DNA from: Rhodospirillales bacterium
Lineage (GTDB): Bacteria; Pseudomonadota; Alphaproteobacteria; Rhodospirillales; Casp-alpha2
NCBI GenBank assembly: GCA_017640505.1
Contig: JAEPQO010000001.1
Coordinates: forward strand, 326,625-390,624
Length of the DNA stretch: 64,000 bases
Direction of reading: 5' to 3'
Part shown: positions 7,145-18,741 of the stretch, piece after piece
How the letters are laid out: the number at the start of each line of letters is the position of its first letter
Numbering within the stretch: position 1 is the stretch's first letter
Translations under genes and position numbers: made by a program
The notes under the pieces: model-generated
Told to the model about the DNA's origin: nothing
What the model saw: only the letters and a program-made list of their open reading frames with translations
The model's database searches: none

Positions 7145-7973
7145 CTGGCGTCGGAAACGGTACGCCAACCACATTGTAACCGCTGTCCACGTACAGCACC
7201 TGCCCGGTGATGCTGAGCGCAAGGTCGGACAGCAGGAACAGGGCCGACCCGCCGAGGTCGTCGAGTTGCACGTTGCGCCGGAGCGGCGCGTGCTGTTCGT
7301 TCCACTTGAAGATATGCCGCGCACCGGCAATGGCACTGCCGGCAAGCGTACGCATCGGCCCGGCCGAGATGGCGTTGACACGGATATTGTCAGGTCCAAG
7401 GTCCGAGGCGAGATACCGCACACTGGCTTCAAGCGCAGCCTTGGCAACACCCATGACATTGTAGTTAGGAACCACCTTCTCCGCACCGTAGAACGACAGT
7501 GCGATCATGCTGCCACCTTCCTTCATATGCGGCGCCGCATGACGGGCGAGCGACGTGAAGGAGTAGCACGAGACTTCCATCGTCCGGCGGAAATTCTCGC
7601 GCGTCGTCGCGACATACTTGCCCTTGAGCTCCTGCTTGTCGGAATAGGCGATGGCGTGCACGACGAAGTCAATGGATCCCCATTCGTCGGCGCAAGCGTT
7701 TACCGCAGCTGCGATGGAACCTTCGTCCTCGACATCGCAAGGTACGATGACCTTGGAATTCAGGCTCTCCGCCAGGGGACGCACGCGGCGTTCGATGGCG
7801 TCGTTCTGATAGGTAAAGCCCATTTCCGCGCCATGAGCTGCCAGCGTGTTGGCAATGCCCCAGGCAATCGAATGGTCGTTGGCGACTCCCATGATAAGTC
7901 CGCGCTTGCCATCCATCAGGTTGGACTGAAGAGCGAGGCGGCTGGCGGCATCGGATGATTTCTGTTCGTTCAC
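7134..7973 (-). CDS. fabI: Enoyl-[acyl-carrier-protein] reductase (NADH), FabI
   Basis: A 279-residue short-chain dehydrogenase-fold enzyme that reduces trans-2-enoyl-ACP in fatty acid elongation. The nucleotide-binding loop is MGVANDHSIAWGIA (28-41). The catalytic pair is Y171 and K178 (NYNVMGVAK), with the extra FabI tyrosine in SFYGAEK. The GTG start at 7973 lies four bases past the fabB stop and has GAGG nine bases upstream. The first obvious ATG (7916) would begin inside the conserved LMDGKRG segment. It is the third gene of fabA-fabB-fabI and the likely triclosan target class. Confidence 0.92.
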   Translation of the reverse strand: MNEQKSSDAASRLALQSNLMDGKRGLIMGVANDHSIAWGIANTLAAHGAEMGFTYQNDAIERRVRPLAESLNSKVIVPCDVEDEGSIAAAVNACADEWGSIDFVVHAIAYSDKQELKGKYVATTRENFRRTMEVSCYSFTSLARHAAPHMKEGGSMIALSFYGAEKVVPNYNVMGVAKAALEASVRYLASDLGPDNIRVNAISAGPMRTLAGSAIAGARHIFKWNEQHAPLRRNVQLDDLGGSALFLLSDLALSITGQVLYVDSGYNVVGVPFPTPDEN

Positions 7974-7977
7974 GGGA

Positions 7978-9198
7978 TCAAGCCTCATACCGCTTGAACG
8001 CAAGGGTGGCGTTCGTGCCGCCAAAGCCAAAGCTGTTAGACAGCACGCAATTGAGGCCCGCATTGTCGATCCGTTCCCGAACGACATCAGCCTCACCCAC
8101 ATCCGGATCGAGGTTCTCGACATTGGCAGACGCCGAAACGAAATCGTTGTCGAGCATGATCAGCGAATAGATCGCCTCATGTGCGCCGGTCGCGCCCTGG
8201 GAATGCCCGGTGAGCGACTTAGTCGACGAGATTTTCGGCTTATGCGCACCGAACACTTCCTGGATCGCCTTGATCTCGATCATGTCGCCGACCGGCGTCG
8301 ACGTTCCATGTGCATTGATATAGTCGACCTTCGTGTTGCCGAGCGCAGCGGTTGCGAGCTCCATGCAGCGGCGCGCACCTTCGCCCGACGGCGCGACCAT
8401 ATCGACCCCGTCGGACGTCGCACCGTAGCCGACGATCTCGCCGTAAATCTTCGCTCCGCGCGCCTTCGCGTGCTCAAGCTCTTCCAGGACCACCACACCC
8501 GCACCGCCGGCAATGACGAAGCCGTCACGGTCGACATCGAACGGACGCGACGCCTTACCCGGGTTGTCGTTGTACTTGGACGACAACGCACCCATCGCAT
8601 CGAACAGCACGGTCAGCGTCCAGTGCAGTTCTTCGGCACCACCCGCGAACACGACGTCCTGCTTGCCCCATTGGATCAGTTCGGCGCCGTTGCCGATGCA
8701 ATGGGCGCTGGTCGAACATGCCGACGAAATCGAATAGCTGAGACCCCGCGTATGGAAAGCCGTCGACAGGTTCGCCGAGACGGTCGAGCACATGGCTTTC
8801 GGCACCGCATACGGCCCAATCCGTTTAGCGCCCTTTTCGCGTGCCGTATCCACCGCCAGCACCTGCGCCGACGTCGACGGGCCGCCGGATCCCATCACTA
8901 GACCCGTGCGTTCGCTGGTAACGTCTTTGTCTTCCAGACCGGAATCCTCGATCGCTTCCTGCATGGCGATATAGCCGTATGCCGCACCATCGCCCATGAA
9001 ACGGCGCAGCTTGCGGTCGATCTTCTCATCAAAATCGACATTCGGCGCACCGTGCACATGCGAGCGGAAGCCGCGTTCAGCATACTCCTCGCAAAACACG
9101 ATCCCCGACCGGCCGTCACGCAGGCTCTGCGTCACCTCGGTCACGTTTTCGCCGATGGGGGATACGATCCCCATGCCCGTTACGACCACACGTCTCAT
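7978..9198 (-). CDS. fabB: Beta-ketoacyl-ACP synthase I
   Basis: A 406-residue condensing enzyme with the thiolase-fold Cys-His-His triad: C161 in [13 protein letters not shown]297 in [11 protein letters not shown] and H332 in [12 protein letters not shown]. The combination [23 protein letters not shown] and [10 protein letters not shown] fits FabB, which elongates unsaturated acyl chains, rather than FabF. Pairing with fabA directly upstream supports this. The intergenic gap to fabA is 36 bases. Together they provide the oxygen-independent route to cis-unsaturated fatty acids, controlling membrane fluidity. Confidence 0.93.
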   Translation of the reverse strand: MRRVVVTGMGIVSPIGENVTEVTQSLRDGRSGIVFCEEYAERGFRSHVHGAPNVDFDEKIDRKLRRFMGDGAAYGYIAMQEAIEDSGLEDKDVTSERTGLVMGSGGPSTSAQVLAVDTAREKGAKRIGPYAVPKAMCSTVSANLSTAFHTRGLSYSISSACSTSAHCIGNGAELIQWGKQDVVFAGGAEELHWTLTVLFDAMGALSSKYNDNPGKASRPFDVDRDGFVIAGGAGVVVLEELEHAKARGAKIYGEIVGYGATSDGVDMVAPSGEGARRCMELATAALGNTKVDYINAHGTSTPVGDMIEIKAIQEVFGAHKPKISSTKSLTGHSQGATGAHEAIYSLIMLDNDFVSASANVENLDPDVGEADVVRERIDNAGLNCVLSNSFGFGGTNATLAFKRYEA

Positions 9199-9234
9199 AA
9201 AATCCTCACTTCACTGTCCTCTACGTCCGCAATG

Positions 9235-9744
9235 TCAGTCGTCGGACGTGAACAATGTCACCTTAAGACCTGACGCCTCGTAGGCGACGTCGCCGTCGAC
9301 CTTCATGACGCCGTCCGCGATGCCCAGTGTAATACCACGGCTCATCACGCGCTTGATATCAATGTGATATTCGACCAACGATTTAGCCGGCGTTACCTGC
9401 TCGGTGAATTTCACCTCGCCAACGCCCAATGCGCGGCCGCGGCCCGGCGCGCCGGTCCAGCCAAGATAGAATCCGACCAGCTGCCACAGCGCATCCAACC
9501 CGAGACACCCCGGCATCACCGGATCGCCCTGAAAATGGCAGTCGAAAAACCAGAGATCTTTTTTAACGTCGAGTTGTGCCTGGACAACGCCTTTGTCGTA
9601 GGCCCCGCCGGTATCCGCGATATTCGTAATGCGGTCGAACATCAACATCGGCGGCAGCGGTAGTTGTGCATTCCCCGGGCCGAACAGTTCGCCCCGGCCA
9701 CAACTCAGCAATTCCTCATAAGAGTAGCTAGATTGCTTGGTCAA
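9235..9744 (-). CDS. fabA: 3-hydroxydecanoyl-ACP dehydratase/isomerase
   Basis: A 169-residue hot-dog-fold enzyme. The active site is H70 ([15 protein letters not shown]) and D84 (LGLDALWQ), equivalent to His70/Asp84 of E. coli FabA. It dehydrates 3-hydroxydecanoyl-ACP and isomerises the trans-2 double bond to cis-3. The start codon is TTG (9742-9744). It is preferred because the N-terminus [17 protein letters not shown] aligns fully with E. coli FabA and GAGGGG lies eight bases upstream, whereas the first ATG is 32 codons inside. First gene of fabA-fabB-fabI. Confidence 0.94.
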   Translation of the reverse strand: MTKQSSYSYEELLSCGRGELFGPGNAQLPLPPMLMFDRITNIADTGGAYDKGVVQAQLDVKKDLWFFDCHFQGDPVMPGCLGLDALWQLVGFYLGWTGAPGRGRALGVGEVKFTEQVTPAKSLVEYHIDIKRVMSRGITLGIADGVMKVDGDVAYEASGLKVTLFTSDD

Positions 9745-9894
9745 TAAATCAGCCCCTCACCATTAAACGTCGGCGACCGGATAAATGCGGCTTACCGGGT
9801 TATTCTTATAACGCATCAATAAGCGAAATCCGAGGGTGGTGCACGAAAAAAACCTGCTTGAATCCCCCGGTTCTAGCGGCCGGCAGATAATGAA

Positions 9895-9927
9895 ACGGGG
9901 CGGCGATCCAACGATCTGCCGCCCCGT
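9895..9927 (-). terminator. Hairpin terminator after pnp
   Basis: ACGGGGCGGC and GCCGCCCCGT form a perfect ten-pair stem around a 13-base loop, 18 bases after the pnp stop on the minus strand. It is followed by TTTCATTAT, a weak U-run. It closes the long core cluster ahead of fabA. The remaining 150 bases up to fabA form that gene's upstream region; a TATAAG-like box is visible near 9810, but no paired -35 box is. Confidence 0.65.
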
Positions 9928-9945
9928 CGTAAGCGCCGGACCCCG

Positions 9946-12093
9946 TTAGGCCCGTTTTTTACGTTCGCCGACCTGTTCGGTGATGTCTTCACCGGTTTCC
10001 TGATCGACAACACGCATCGAGAGCTTCACCTTGCCGCGATCGTCGATGCCGATCAGCTTGACCTTCACCTGATCGCCTTCGTTGACGACATCGGTCACTT
10101 TCTCGACACGGCCTTCGGCCATCTCGGAAATATGCACGAGACCGTCGCGCGGGCCGAGGAAGTTCACGAAAGCGCCGAAATCGACCACTTTCACGACCTT
10201 GCCGTCGTAGATCACGCCGACCTCGGGCTCCGCGACGATGTCACGGATCCACGCCGCGGCGCGATCACCGGCTTCGGCATCGACCGCAGCGATGCGGACG
10301 GAACCGTCATCCTCGACGTCGATCTTGGCGCCGGTGGTTTCGCAAATTTCGCGAATGACCTTGCCGCCCGGACCGATGATGTCGCGGATTTTCTCCGGAT
10401 TGATCTGCATGGACGTAATGCGCGGTGCGTTGCCGCTGACCTGCTCGCGCGCGTTCGAAAGCGCCTTGGCCATCTCTTCCAGGATGTGCAGACGACCGTC
10501 CTTCGCCTGGGCGAGGGCGATCTTCATGATTTCCTCGGTAATAGAGGTGATCTTGATGTCCATCTGCAGCGACGTCACACCGTTCTCCGTACCGGCGACT
10601 TTGAAGTCCATGTCGCCGAGGTGGTCTTCGTCACCAAGGATGTCGGAGAGCACCGCATAGCGCTCGCCTTCCTTGATCAGACCCATGGCGATACCGGCAA
10701 CCGGACGCGGCAGCGGCACACCGGCATCCATCAGCGACAGCGACGTGCCGCAGACCGTCGCCATCGACGACGAACCGTTGGATTCGGTGATGTCGGAGAC
10801 CACGCGGATCGTGTACGGGAAGTCTTCCTTTGACGGCATGATCGGGTGCATTGCGCGCCATGCCAGCTTGCCGTGACCAACTTCACGACGGCCCGTGAAA
10901 CCGAAACGACCGGCTTCGCCGACCGAGAACGGCGGGAAGTTGTAGTGAAGCATGAAGCTCTCACGGTAGTTATCGGCAAGACCGTCGATAATTTGTTCGT
11001 CCTGACCGGTGCCGAGGGTCGTCGTCACCATGGCCTGGGTTTCACCACGGGTGAAAAGCGCCGAACCATGTGCACGCGGCAGGATACCGACTTCGCTCGC
11101 GATCGGACGGACGGTCGCCGTGTCGCGGTCATCAATACGTTTGCCGGTATCGAGAATGTCGTTACGGACGATATCTTTCTCGAGCTTCTTCAGCGCATCG
11201 CCCATGGACGCCGCCAGCAGGTCCTGATCGAGGCTTTCGTCGGCGGTGAGCTTTTCTTCGGCCGCTTTCTTGACCTCGGCGATCTTCGCCTGACGCTCGG
11301 ACTTGACCTTGATGCCATAGGCTGCGCGCAGTCCGTCCGCCGCTTCGGCCTTGACGCGCTCGGCGATTTCGTCGAGACCGGCCGGCGGTTCCGGCAGCTC
11401 CATCGGCTCCTTGGCGCAGGCTTCGGCCAGTTCGATGATCGCATCGATCACCGGCTGGAAGCCCCTGTGACCGAACATAACGGCGTCGAGCATCTGCTCT
11501 TCCGTCAGTTCGCTGGCTTCGGATTCGACCATCAGCACGCCTTCCTGCGTGCCGGCGACCACGAGGTCGAGATCGCTCTCGGCCTGTTGCGCCAGGGTCG
11601 GATTGAGCACCATTTCACCGTCGATGCGGCCAACACGTGCGCCGCCGATAGGGCCCATGAACGGCAGGCCCGAAATCGTCAGGGCAGCGGACGTCCCGAT
11701 CATCGCAAGGATATCGGTTTCGTTCTCCAGGTCATGCGAAACGACGGTGCAGATCACCTGCGTCTCGTTCTTGAAGCCTTTGACGAACAGCGGACGGATC
11801 GGACGGTCGATCAGGCGCGAAATCAGGGTTTCACGCTCGCTCGGACGGCCTTCACGTTTGAAAAAACCGCCAGGAATTTTACCGGCGGCAAATGCTTTTT
11901 CGACGTAATGAACGGAGAGCGGGAAAAAATCGAGGCCCGGTTTGGGAGATTTTTCGCCGACGACAGTGCAGAGCACTTTGCTCTCGCCGAGCGTCGCCAT
12001 CACGGCACCGTCGGCCTGACGGGCGATCTTGCCGGTTTCCAGAACCAGCTTCTGGCCGGCCCACTCTATTTCTTTTCGGAATTCTTGAAACAT
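9946..12093 (-). CDS. pnp: Polynucleotide phosphorylase
   Basis: A 715-residue 3'-5' phosphorolytic exoribonuclease. Two RNase PH domains are joined by a helical linker. A KH domain ([20 protein letters not shown], near residue 565) and an S1 domain ([21 protein letters not shown], from about 630) follow. The start at [11 protein letters not shown] has GAGGAAGG upstream; a longer frame into the leader is not coding-like. It follows rpsO by 175 bases, the usual rpsO-pnp order, in which pnp commonly autoregulates through its leader. PNPase works in mRNA decay with RNase E and polyadenylation. Confidence 0.96.
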   Translation of the reverse strand: MFQEFRKEIEWAGQKLVLETGKIARQADGAVMATLGESKVLCTVVGEKSPKPGLDFFPLSVHYVEKAFAAGKIPGGFFKREGRPSERETLISRLIDRPIRPLFVKGFKNETQVICTVVSHDLENETDILAMIGTSAALTISGLPFMGPIGGARVGRIDGEMVLNPTLAQQAESDLDLVVAGTQEGVLMVESEASELTEEQMLDAVMFGHRGFQPVIDAIIELAEACAKEPMELPEPPAGLDEIAERVKAEAADGLRAAYGIKVKSERQAKIAEVKKAAEEKLTADESLDQDLLAASMGDALKKLEKDIVRNDILDTGKRIDDRDTATVRPIASEVGILPRAHGSALFTRGETQAMVTTTLGTGQDEQIIDGLADNYRESFMLHYNFPPFSVGEAGRFGFTGRREVGHGKLAWRAMHPIMPSKEDFPYTIRVVSDITESNGSSSMATVCGTSLSLMDAGVPLPRPVAGIAMGLIKEGERYAVLSDILGDEDHLGDMDFKVAGTENGVTSLQMDIKITSITEEIMKIALAQAKDGRLHILEEMAKALSNAREQVSGNAPRITSMQINPEKIRDIIGPGGKVIREICETTGAKIDVEDDGSVRIAAVDAEAGDRAAAWIRDIVAEPEVGVIYDGKVVKVVDFGAFVNFLGPRDGLVHISEMAEGRVEKVTDVVNEGDQVKVKLIGIDDRGKVKLSMRVVDQETGEDITEQVGERKKRA

Positions 12094-12233
12094 TTCTACC
12101 TTCCTCATCCTACATACAGCGCCGCACCATCCGGTACCGGCGCATCCCGCAGCCACCTCGGTCGCGGGCGAAGCGCAGAGCCACAAACATCTATCAGCGG
12201 ACTGAAAATGAAGCGGCTCGCGCCGTCAGCGGG

Positions 12234-12254
12234 GCATCTCCACCACGGAGATGC
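12234..12254 (-). other. Perfect 8-bp hairpin in the rpsO-pnp intergenic leader
   Basis: GCATCTCC and GGAGATGC flank five bases, 15-35 bases after the rpsO stop, with no U-run after it. In enterobacteria the equivalent interval carries the rpsO terminator and the RNase III processing stem used in pnp autoregulation. This hairpin is a candidate for the same role. The rest of the 175-base gap shows no other clear structure. Confidence 0.45.
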
Positions 12255-12268
12255 GCCCGGAAGCCGCA

Positions 12269-12538
12269 TTAGCGGCGCAGACCCAGTTTCTTTACCAGGC
12301 CCTCGTAACGGCTCTCGTCCTTCTTCTTGAGGTAATCGAGCAGCCGGCGGCGTTGGCCCACCATCATCAGCAAGCCACGGCGCGAGTGAAAATCCTTACC
12401 GTGAGTTTTCAGGTGCTCCGTAAGGTTGGAAATCCGCTCCGTCAGAACGGCAACCTGCACTTCGGGGGAACCCGTGTCACCGTCTTTGACGGCATATTCT
12501 TTGATAAGCTCTTGCTTACGATCGGCAGTAATCGACAT
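12269..12538 (-). CDS. rpsO: 30S ribosomal protein S15
   Basis: An 89-residue protein of exactly the family length. It carries [17 protein letters not shown] (20-36) and the signature from [16 protein letters not shown] through [15 protein letters not shown]15 is a primary binder of 16S rRNA helices 20-22 and organises the small-subunit platform. It sits 14 bases after truB and before pnp, the standard order of the cluster. Confidence 0.97.
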   Translation of the reverse strand: MSITADRKQELIKEYAVKDGDTGSPEVQVAVLTERISNLTEHLKTHGKDFHSRRGLLMMVGQRRRLLDYLKKKDESRYEGLVKKLGLRR

Positions 12539-12552
12539 CGTGTACTCCTACG

Positions 12553-13488
12553 TTAGATGTTCATCACACGGAACGGTCGAATTTCGCCGCCCGATATACG
12601 CGCCAGTGCCAACAACGTGCCGTTCGCCGTCACCTGGACGACATCCCCTTGTGTAACGTTACGAAGGGGGGACCGTTGTGCGACAGGAAGGACGGGAACA
12701 CCCTGTCCTTGCTTAAGCCTGCGCGCTTCCTGCTCTGTCAGGGCTAGTGCCGGGATGTCGTCCAGCACAGTCTCAACGGGAAGCAGATATTGCTCTAGAA
12801 GCGCCGCCGCATGTTCGCCTTCATCAGCTTCGAAAGCGTCCAATTTTACAGCCTTTTCAATAGAAAAGGGGCCGACGGCGGTGCGTCTGAGGCGCCTTAT
12901 ATGGCCTTCACACCCCAAGTGCAAGGCCAGATCTCTTACCAGGGCCCGGACGTAAGTGCCCTTGCCGCAACGCATTTCGAAATCCGCGTGGTCCGCATCC
13001 GGGATGCCGATCAGCCTAAGTTCGGCAATGTCGACATCGCGCGGCGCGATCTCCACATCTTCGTCGCGGCGGGCACGCTTGTAAGCCCGTTCGCCGTCCA
13101 CCTTGATCGCCGAATAAACGGGAGGAATCTGCGAGATTTTGCCGGTAAACAGGGGAAGCGCCGCCTCAATCTCCTCGCGCGACGGTCTTTTGCCCGAACG
13201 CGCGGTTATCTCGCCTTCGGCATCATCCGTATCGGTGCTTTCGCCCCAACGCGCCCGGAATTCATAGGTTTTATAGCCATCCATGGCGTAGGACTGGGTT
13301 TTTGTCGCCTCACCGAACGCGATCGGCAGAACGCCGCTTGCCAGCGGGTCGAGCGTGCCCCCATGCCCGACCTTGGCGGCCCCGGTCAGCCACCGGATGC
13401 GGCCAACGCACCCGTTCGACGAAGGTCCTTCCGGCTTGTCGAGGATCAGCCAGCCATGAATCGGCGTGCCCTTGCGCTTTCGCGCCAT
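12553..13488 (-). CDS. truB: tRNA pseudouridine-55 synthase
   Basis: A 311-residue pseudouridine synthase that modifies U55 in the T-loop of tRNAs. The catalytic aspartate is D47 in GHGGTLDPLASGVLP (41-55). KISQIPPVYSAIKVDGERAY and the MRCGKGTYVRALVRDL block are standard TruB, and the C-terminal 70 residues look like a PUA-type RNA-binding extension. Its ATG shares a base with the rbfA stop (TAATG), indicating translational coupling. Confidence 0.95.
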   Translation of the reverse strand: MARKRKGTPIHGWLILDKPEGPSSNGCVGRIRWLTGAAKVGHGGTLDPLASGVLPIAFGEATKTQSYAMDGYKTYEFRARWGESTDTDDAEGEITARSGKRPSREEIEAALPLFTGKISQIPPVYSAIKVDGERAYKRARRDEDVEIAPRDVDIAELRLIGIPDADHADFEMRCGKGTYVRALVRDLALHLGCEGHIRRLRRTAVGPFSIEKAVKLDAFEADEGEHAAALLEQYLLPVETVLDDIPALALTEQEARRLKQGQGVPVLPVAQRSPLRNVTQGDVVQVTANGTLLALARISGGEIRPFRVMNI

Positions 13489-13898
13489 TACGCGTCGTTC
13501 TCCGGCTCGTCGGCACGGGTGAGGTCGCGGCGCACACGCGGGTCATTCAACACGTTCTCGATGCGCTGCGCTTCGTCGAAGCTCAAATCCGCCTCAAAGG
13601 CGATCCGCGGCGTATAGCGGAGCTGCACATGCTGGCTGACCCAGCTGCGCAGGAAGCCGGACGCCTTGTTCAGCGCCTTAACGATTGGCGCCGCATCACC
13701 ACCACCGAGCGGCACAACGAAAGCCGTGGCGTTTTTGAGATCCGGCGAAATGCGGACTTCGGTGACCGTAATCGCGACACCCTTGACGGCAGGATCGCGG
13801 ATTTCACCACGTTCCAGCGCCAAGGCCAGGACATGGCGCACTTCCTCGCCGACGCGCAATTGGCGCTGCGACGGAGTACGGGCAGGCTGACGGCTCAT
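13488..13898 (-). CDS. rbfA: 30S ribosome-binding factor A
   Basis: A 136-residue KH-fold protein needed for 16S rRNA 5'-end maturation and cold adaptation. The family pattern is clear: QLRVGEEVRHVLALALERG (15-33), VTITEVRISPDLKNATAFV-like strands and RYTPRIAFEADLSFDEAQRI (98-117). It lies 29 bases after infB and is coupled to truB. Confidence 0.94.
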   Translation of the reverse strand: MSRQPARTPSQRQLRVGEEVRHVLALALERGEIRDPAVKGVAITVTEVRISPDLKNATAFVVPLGGGDAAPIVKALNKASGFLRSWVSQHVQLRYTPRIAFEADLSFDEAQRIENVLNDPRVRRDLTRADEPENDA

Positions 13899-13927
13899 CA
13901 GTTAAGCTCCTTCGGAGAGGACCGCGA

Positions 13928-16519
13928 TCAGAGCTCGCGGCTGACCTCCTTCATTTCGAAGCACTCGATCTTGTCGCCGACCTGAATGTCATTGTAGTTG
14001 GCGAAAGCCATACCACACTCGTAGCCTTCCTTGACTTCGCGGACATCGTCCTTGAAGCGTTTGAGCTGGCTAAGCTCGCCCTCGTGGATCACCACATCGT
14101 CGCGCAACAGGCGCACTTTGGCGCCGCGTTTCACCATTCCTTCGGTGATCATGCAGCCGGCGATCTTGCCGACCTTCGAGATCGAGAACACTTCGCGGAT
14201 TTCGGCATAACCGAGCAGTTCTTCCGACACGTCCGGCGACAGCATGCCGGAGAGCATCTTCTTCACGTCGTCGGTCAGGTCGTAAATGATGGAGTAATAG
14301 CGGATATCGACACCATCGCGCTTCGCCGCCTCGCGTGCCTGCGGATTGGCACGGACGTTGAAGCCAAAGACCAAGGCGTTCGATGCGCGGGCCAGCGTGA
14401 CATCCGATTCATTGATGCCGCCAACGCCTGAGTGCAGCACCTGCACCTCGACCTCATCCGTCGCCATCTTGGTGAGCGCACCGACAATCGCTTCCAGCGA
14501 GCCGTGCACGTCCGCCTTGATAATGACGGGCAGCATTTCCGCCTCGCCTTCCTTGATCTTCTCGAACATCTGTTCGAGCGTGCCGCGCGCAGCGATCGAA
14601 GCGCGTGCGTCTCGGTCGCGGCGCTGACGGAATTCGGACACTTCACGGGCCTTCGCCTCGTCGCCGACAACAACGACCTCGTCGCCGGCCAGCGGCGTAC
14701 CGTTGAGGCCGAGCACCTCCGCCGGCTCCGACGGGCCGGCTTTGTCCATCTTGTTGCCGTGCGCGTCGGTCAGTGCGCGTACGCGTCCCCATTCGGCGCC
14801 GGCCACGAAGATGTCGCCGACGTTGAGCGTGCCACGCTGCACCAGGACGGTCGCAACCGAGCCGCGGCCCTGCTCCATCTTGGATTCGACGACAACGCCT
14901 TCCGCCGGACGGTCCGGGTTGGCCTTGAGATCGAGCAATTCGGCCTGCAGCTGGATGGCTTCCAAAAGCTTGTCCAGGTTCTGGCGCTTGAGCGCCGACA
15001 CCGGCACGCAGAGAACGTCACCGCCCATATCCTCGACCTGAATGTCGTGGCTGAGAAGGTCGGTCTTGACCCGGTCCGGATTAGCGTCCGGTTTATCGAT
15101 CTTGTTCACCGCGACAATGATCGGCACTTCGGCGGCCTTGGCGTGATGGATGGCCTCGATCGTCTGCGGCATGATACCGTCGTCGGCAGCGACGCAAAGC
15201 ACGACGATATCCGTCACCTTGGCACCGCGCGCCCGCATTTCCGTGAACGCAGCATGGCCCGGCGTGTCGATGAAAGTGATCACGTTACCGTCTTCGGTTT
15301 TGACCTGATAGGCACCGATGTGCTGCGTGATCCCACCCGCTTCGTGGTTGGCGACATCGCTCTCACGAAGCGCATCCAGCAACGACGTCTTGCCGTGGTC
15401 GACATGCCCCATGACGGTGACGACCGGCGCGCGCGATACGCTTGCCACTTCGTCATCGGTCGAATCGATCACCAGGTGATCCTCGACGTCGGACTCGCTG
15501 ACCCGCTTGATACGATGGCCGAATTCCTGCACCACCAGTTCCGCCGTATCCGCATCGATGCTCTGCGTGATCGTCGCCATGACCCCCATTTCCATGAGTT
15601 TCTTCACGACAACGCCGCCGCGCTCCGCCATGCGGTTGGCTAGCTCCTGCACGGTGATGGTTTCCGGAATGACGACATCACGGATGACCTTGCCGCCTTC
15701 GGACCGACGTTCGCGCTGTTTTTCGCGGTCCCGGTCACGCTGGCGCTTGACCGACGCCAGCGAGCGGCGATGTTCTTCGAGTTCCTCGAAGGATTCCGCT
15801 TCGGCGATGGTCAACTTGCCATGACGGCGGCGCTCTTCCCGGCTCTTGCCGGGCGAAGGACGCTTGGTTTCCTGCTTGGCGGGCTTACCCTTGCGCGCCG
15901 ATTTTTCCTCATCCTCGTCTTCGGCACCGCCGCTTTCGTCTTTCGGTTCACGGGCGGTTTCCTTGGCCCGCGTTTTACGTTCTTCCTCGAGACGCTTGGC
16001 CTCGCTCTCCTGGGCTTCACGGACGGCGCGTTCCTCGTCCGTTTCGGCGGGCTCTTCGACAGCCGGCGCCTCTTCTTCCTGCACGCGACCCAGATCGGAA
16101 ATCTGCGGTTTGCCGCGACCGGCAGGTTTGCTGGTTTCATCGGCGCCATGGCGTGCCGATTCAAGCGCACGCATACGCGCCTCGCGCTCGCTGTCCGTCA
16201 GCTTGGAAACGCTCGTAAGATCCGCTTCAACCGGCGTTTCCACCGGCACCGGCGTTTCGGCGACCTCGGCGACCTCCTCGGTCCTCGCTTCCGTCAGCTT
16301 AGCGCCGCGCAGGCCAGCCTTGACCTCCGACATATCGCCCGACGTGTCGGTCACGAATGTCCGCTTACGCTTCTTCTCCACGGTCACCATCTTCGAGCGC
16401 CCGTGCGAGAAATTCTGCTTCACCTGGCCGGTTTCGACGGTCTTGTTCAGTTCAAGCCGGCCCGGCTTAGAAAGGCCAAGCGGCTTTTTGCCATTTTCCG
16501 TCTCTTTCGCGTCACTCAT
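13928..16519 (-). CDS. infB: Translation initiation factor IF-2
   Basis: An 863-residue initiation GTPase that places fMet-tRNA on the 30S subunit. The first ~290 residues are a charged, low-complexity, Glu/Arg/Lys-rich region beginning with an alphaproteobacterial IF2-associated segment ([20 protein letters not shown]). An IF2N domain ([17 protein letters not shown]) and the GTPase domain follow ([27 protein letters not shown]). The two beta-barrels and the C-terminal tRNA-binding domain end the protein. It overlaps the upstream ylxR gene by four bases. Confidence 0.96.
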   Translation of the reverse strand: MSDAKETENGKKPLGLSKPGRLELNKTVETGQVKQNFSHGRSKMVTVEKKRKRTFVTDTSGDMSEVKAGLRGAKLTEARTEEVAEVAETPVPVETPVEADLTSVSKLTDSEREARMRALESARHGADETSKPAGRGKPQISDLGRVQEEEAPAVEEPAETDEERAVREAQESEAKRLEEERKTRAKETAREPKDESGGAEDEDEEKSARKGKPAKQETKRPSPGKSREERRRHGKLTIAEAESFEELEEHRRSLASVKRQRDRDREKQRERRSEGGKVIRDVVIPETITVQELANRMAERGGVVVKKLMEMGVMATITQSIDADTAELVVQEFGHRIKRVSESDVEDHLVIDSTDDEVASVSRAPVVTVMGHVDHGKTSLLDALRESDVANHEAGGITQHIGAYQVKTEDGNVITFIDTPGHAAFTEMRARGAKVTDIVVLCVAADDGIMPQTIEAIHHAKAAEVPIIVAVNKIDKPDANPDRVKTDLLSHDIQVEDMGGDVLCVPVSALKRQNLDKLLEAIQLQAELLDLKANPDRPAEGVVVESKMEQGRGSVATVLVQRGTLNVGDIFVAGAEWGRVRALTDAHGNKMDKAGPSEPAEVLGLNGTPLAGDEVVVVGDEAKAREVSEFRQRRDRDARASIAARGTLEQMFEKIKEGEAEMLPVIIKADVHGSLEAIVGALTKMATDEVEVQVLHSGVGGINESDVTLARASNALVFGFNVRANPQAREAAKRDGVDIRYYSIIYDLTDDVKKMLSGMLSPDVSEELLGYAEIREVFSISKVGKIAGCMITEGMVKRGAKVRLLRDDVVIHEGELSQLKRFKDDVREVKEGYECGMAFANYNDIQVGDKIECFEMKEVSREL

Positions 16520-17133
16520 TTGCTTACGTCCATTTCCCCCGGTCGGAGACCGGTCAATCTCTCACATTCTCTTTTCAGCGATTCGGCAAGTCCGCCGCGC
16601 TGGATCGTCAAAAACGACACAACGCCTTTCCCTGCCGCTTCGCCCATTTCGCTGCTCTTCAGGCCGCTTACAATCGGCGTTTTCCGCGCCGCATATATCA
16701 CATCGTGGCGGGCACCACCTGCATCGGCCGCGATCACGACCAAACCGGCCGCATTTCGCTCGAGCACTTCCAGCACCCGGTCGTACCCGAACACCAAAAG
16801 GTCGGATCGGCGTGCCAGCCCGATGATGTCCCGGCACCGCTGCACCAGCAGCGCCTCGACACGGTCCGCCAAATCGTCCGGCACCGAGACCTGCGCCTTG
16901 GCAGCACGCGCGAACAGCTTCTTCGCAACCGCCGTCTTGAGCGCCCCGGCATCGGCACTCAGCCAAATGCCACGACCCGGCAAACGTTCCCCGAGATCGG
17001 GTACTATAACATTGTCTGGGCCGACAACGAACCGGATCAACCCGTGCTTGGGTGCCGTTTCGCCGGAAACGATACACCTGCGTTCGGGTTCGCGGGTCTT
17101 CCGGGTCGTCATTTCTGCCAGCGCCGTCATCAA
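16516..17133 (-). CDS. ylxR: YlxR (DUF448) RNA-binding protein fused to an L7Ae-like domain
   Basis: A 205-residue two-domain protein. The N-terminal half is YlxR/DUF448: [22 protein letters not shown] (15-36) and [13 protein letters not shown] with the conserved GRG. The second half resembles the L7Ae/YlxQ ribosomal fold ([21 protein letters not shown], then [17 protein letters not shown]). In firmicutes these are separate genes (ylxR, ylxQ) in the same nusA-infB operon. The role is nucleoid or RNA association, with RNase P proposed as a partner in other bacteria. The start could be the ATG at residue 8. Eighteen bases separate it from nusA. Confidence 0.87.
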   Translation of the reverse strand: MMTALAEMTTRKTREPERRCIVSGETAPKHGLIRFVVGPDNVIVPDLGERLPGRGIWLSADAGALKTAVAKKLFARAAKAQVSVPDDLADRVEALLVQRCRDIIGLARRSDLLVFGYDRVLEVLERNAAGLVVIAADAGGARHDVIYAARKTPIVSGLKSSEMGEAAGKGVVSFLTIQRGGLAESLKRECERLTGLRPGEMDVSK

Positions 17134-17151
17134 TACCTGTCTCTCGGTCCC

Positions 17152-18741
17152 TTATTCGGCCGGTTCCGTCTCGGCCGCTTCGTCCGCTGCCGCGTCGTCC
17201 GCTGCCGGTTCCTCGTCCTCGAACCAGTGCGCACGAGCCGCCATGATCAGCTCGTTTGCCTGATCCATGTTCATGGACCCTGCGGGCGCAATCTCCAGCA
17301 GCTCGTCACCAGCCAGATCGGCCAGATCGTCACGCGTTTTCACGTCGTTCTCGCCGAGCGCGACCATCAAGGCTGCCGTCATGCCCTCAAGAGACGCGAC
17401 GTCATCTTCAACGCCGAGTTCCTTACGTTTGGCATCCATTTCTTCTTCGCGGGTTGCCAGATGATTACGAGCACGAGCCTGAAGTTCGCTCGCAACATCC
17501 TCGTCGAACCCTTCGATATCGGTCAGATCTTCGACCGGCACAAAGGCAACTTCTTCGACGGAGCTGAAGCCTTCCGTTACCAGCAGGTGCGCAATCACGT
17601 CGTCGACATCGAGCGCATCCACGAACATCTTCGAGCGGTCCTGGAACTCTTTCTGGCGGCGTTCAGATTCCTCGGCTTCGGTCAGGATATCGATGTCCCA
17701 GCCGGAAAGCTGCGAAGCGAGGCGCACGTTCTGGCCGCGACGGCCGATTGCCAGCGACAGCTGCTCATCGGGCACCACGACTTCGATCTTGTTGTTGTCT
17801 TCATCGAGAACGACCTTGGCCACCTCGGCAGGTGCGAGGGCGTTGACGATGAACGAGGCCGCATCCGGCGACCACTGAATGATGTCGATTTTCTCGCCCT
17901 GAAGCTCCCCGACGACGGCCTGCACGCGCGAACCGCGCATACCGATACACGGGCCGACCGGATCGATCGAGCTGTCGTGCGACACCACCGCGATCTTGGC
18001 GCGCGACCCCGGGTCACGGGCGACCGACTTGATTTCGATCACGCCGTCATAAATTTCCGGAACTTCCTGCGCAAACAGCTTGGCCATGAAATCGGGATGC
18101 GTGCGCGACAGGAAAATCTGCGGGCCGCGCGGCTCCTGGCGGACATCGGCGATATAAGCGCGGATACGGTCGCCGTTGTTGAAGTGCTCGCGCGGAATCG
18201 ACTCGTCGCGGCGCAGAATCGCCTCAGCACGGCCGAGATCGATGATGGCGTTGCCGTATTCCATCCGCTTGACCAGACCGTTGACGATCTCGCCGATACG
18301 GTCCTTGTATTCCTCGAACTGGCGCTCGCGTTCGGCTTCACGAACCTTCTGCACGATCACCTGTTTCGCCGTTTGCGCGGCGATACGGCCGAAATCGATC
18401 GGCGGCAGAATATCGACGATGAACTCGCCGGCCTGCGCATCGGGCTTCCGGCGCAGCGCATCGGCAAGAAACATCTGCGTTACTTCGTTTTCACGCTCGG
18501 CGCCGTCTTCCAGCACCTCGATATAGCGCGCCAGCATGATCTCGCCCGATTTGCGGTCGATGTGGGCACGAATGTCGTGCTCATGGCCGTATTTGGAACG
18601 GCCGGCCTTCTGGATTGCCATTTCCATGGCCTCCAGAACCTCTTCCCGTTCGATGCCTTTGTCCCGTGCCACCGTGTCGGCAACTACGAGCAATTCCGGC
18701 CGGGCGTGTACGTCGCCGGCTTCCATAAGCGTTTCACTCAT
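17152..18741 (-). CDS. nusA: Transcription termination/antitermination factor NusA
   Basis: A 529-residue RNA polymerase-associated factor. The order is an N-terminal RNAP-binding domain (residues 1-125), S1 (about 130-200), two KH domains ([21 protein letters not shown] and [22 protein letters not shown]), and two C-terminal acidic repeats ([16 protein letters not shown] and [19 protein letters not shown]). It ends in an Asp/Glu/Ala-rich tail. The start overlaps the end of rimP by eight bases. It controls pausing, intrinsic termination and rRNA antitermination. Confidence 0.96.
   Translation of the reverse strand: MSETLMEAGDVHARPELLVVADTVARDKGIEREEVLEAMEMAIQKAGRSKYGHEHDIRAHIDRKSGEIMLARYIEVLEDGAERENEVTQMFLADALRRKPDAQAGEFIVDILPPIDFGRIAAQTAKQVIVQKVREAERERQFEEYKDRIGEIVNGLVKRMEYGNAIIDLGRAEAILRRDESIPREHFNNGDRIRAYIADVRQEPRGPQIFLSRTHPDFMAKLFAQEVPEIYDGVIEIKSVARDPGSRAKIAVVSHDSSIDPVGPCIGMRGSRVQAVVGELQGEKIDIIQWSPDAASFIVNALAPAEVAKVVLDEDNNKIEVVVPDEQLSLAIGRRGQNVRLASQLSGWDIDILTEAEESERRQKEFQDRSKMFVDALDVDDVIAHLLVTEGFSSVEEVAFVPVEDLTDIEGFDEDVASELQARARNHLATREEEMDAKRKELGVEDDVASLEGMTAALMVALGENDVKTRDDLADLAGDELLEIAPAGSMNMDQANELIMAARAHWFEDEEPAADDAAADEAAETEPAE

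Noticed and set aside
10846-12330. 494-codon open frame antisense to pnp
   Set aside because: Shadow of pnp; no family motifs, and the opposite strand encodes a complete PNPase.
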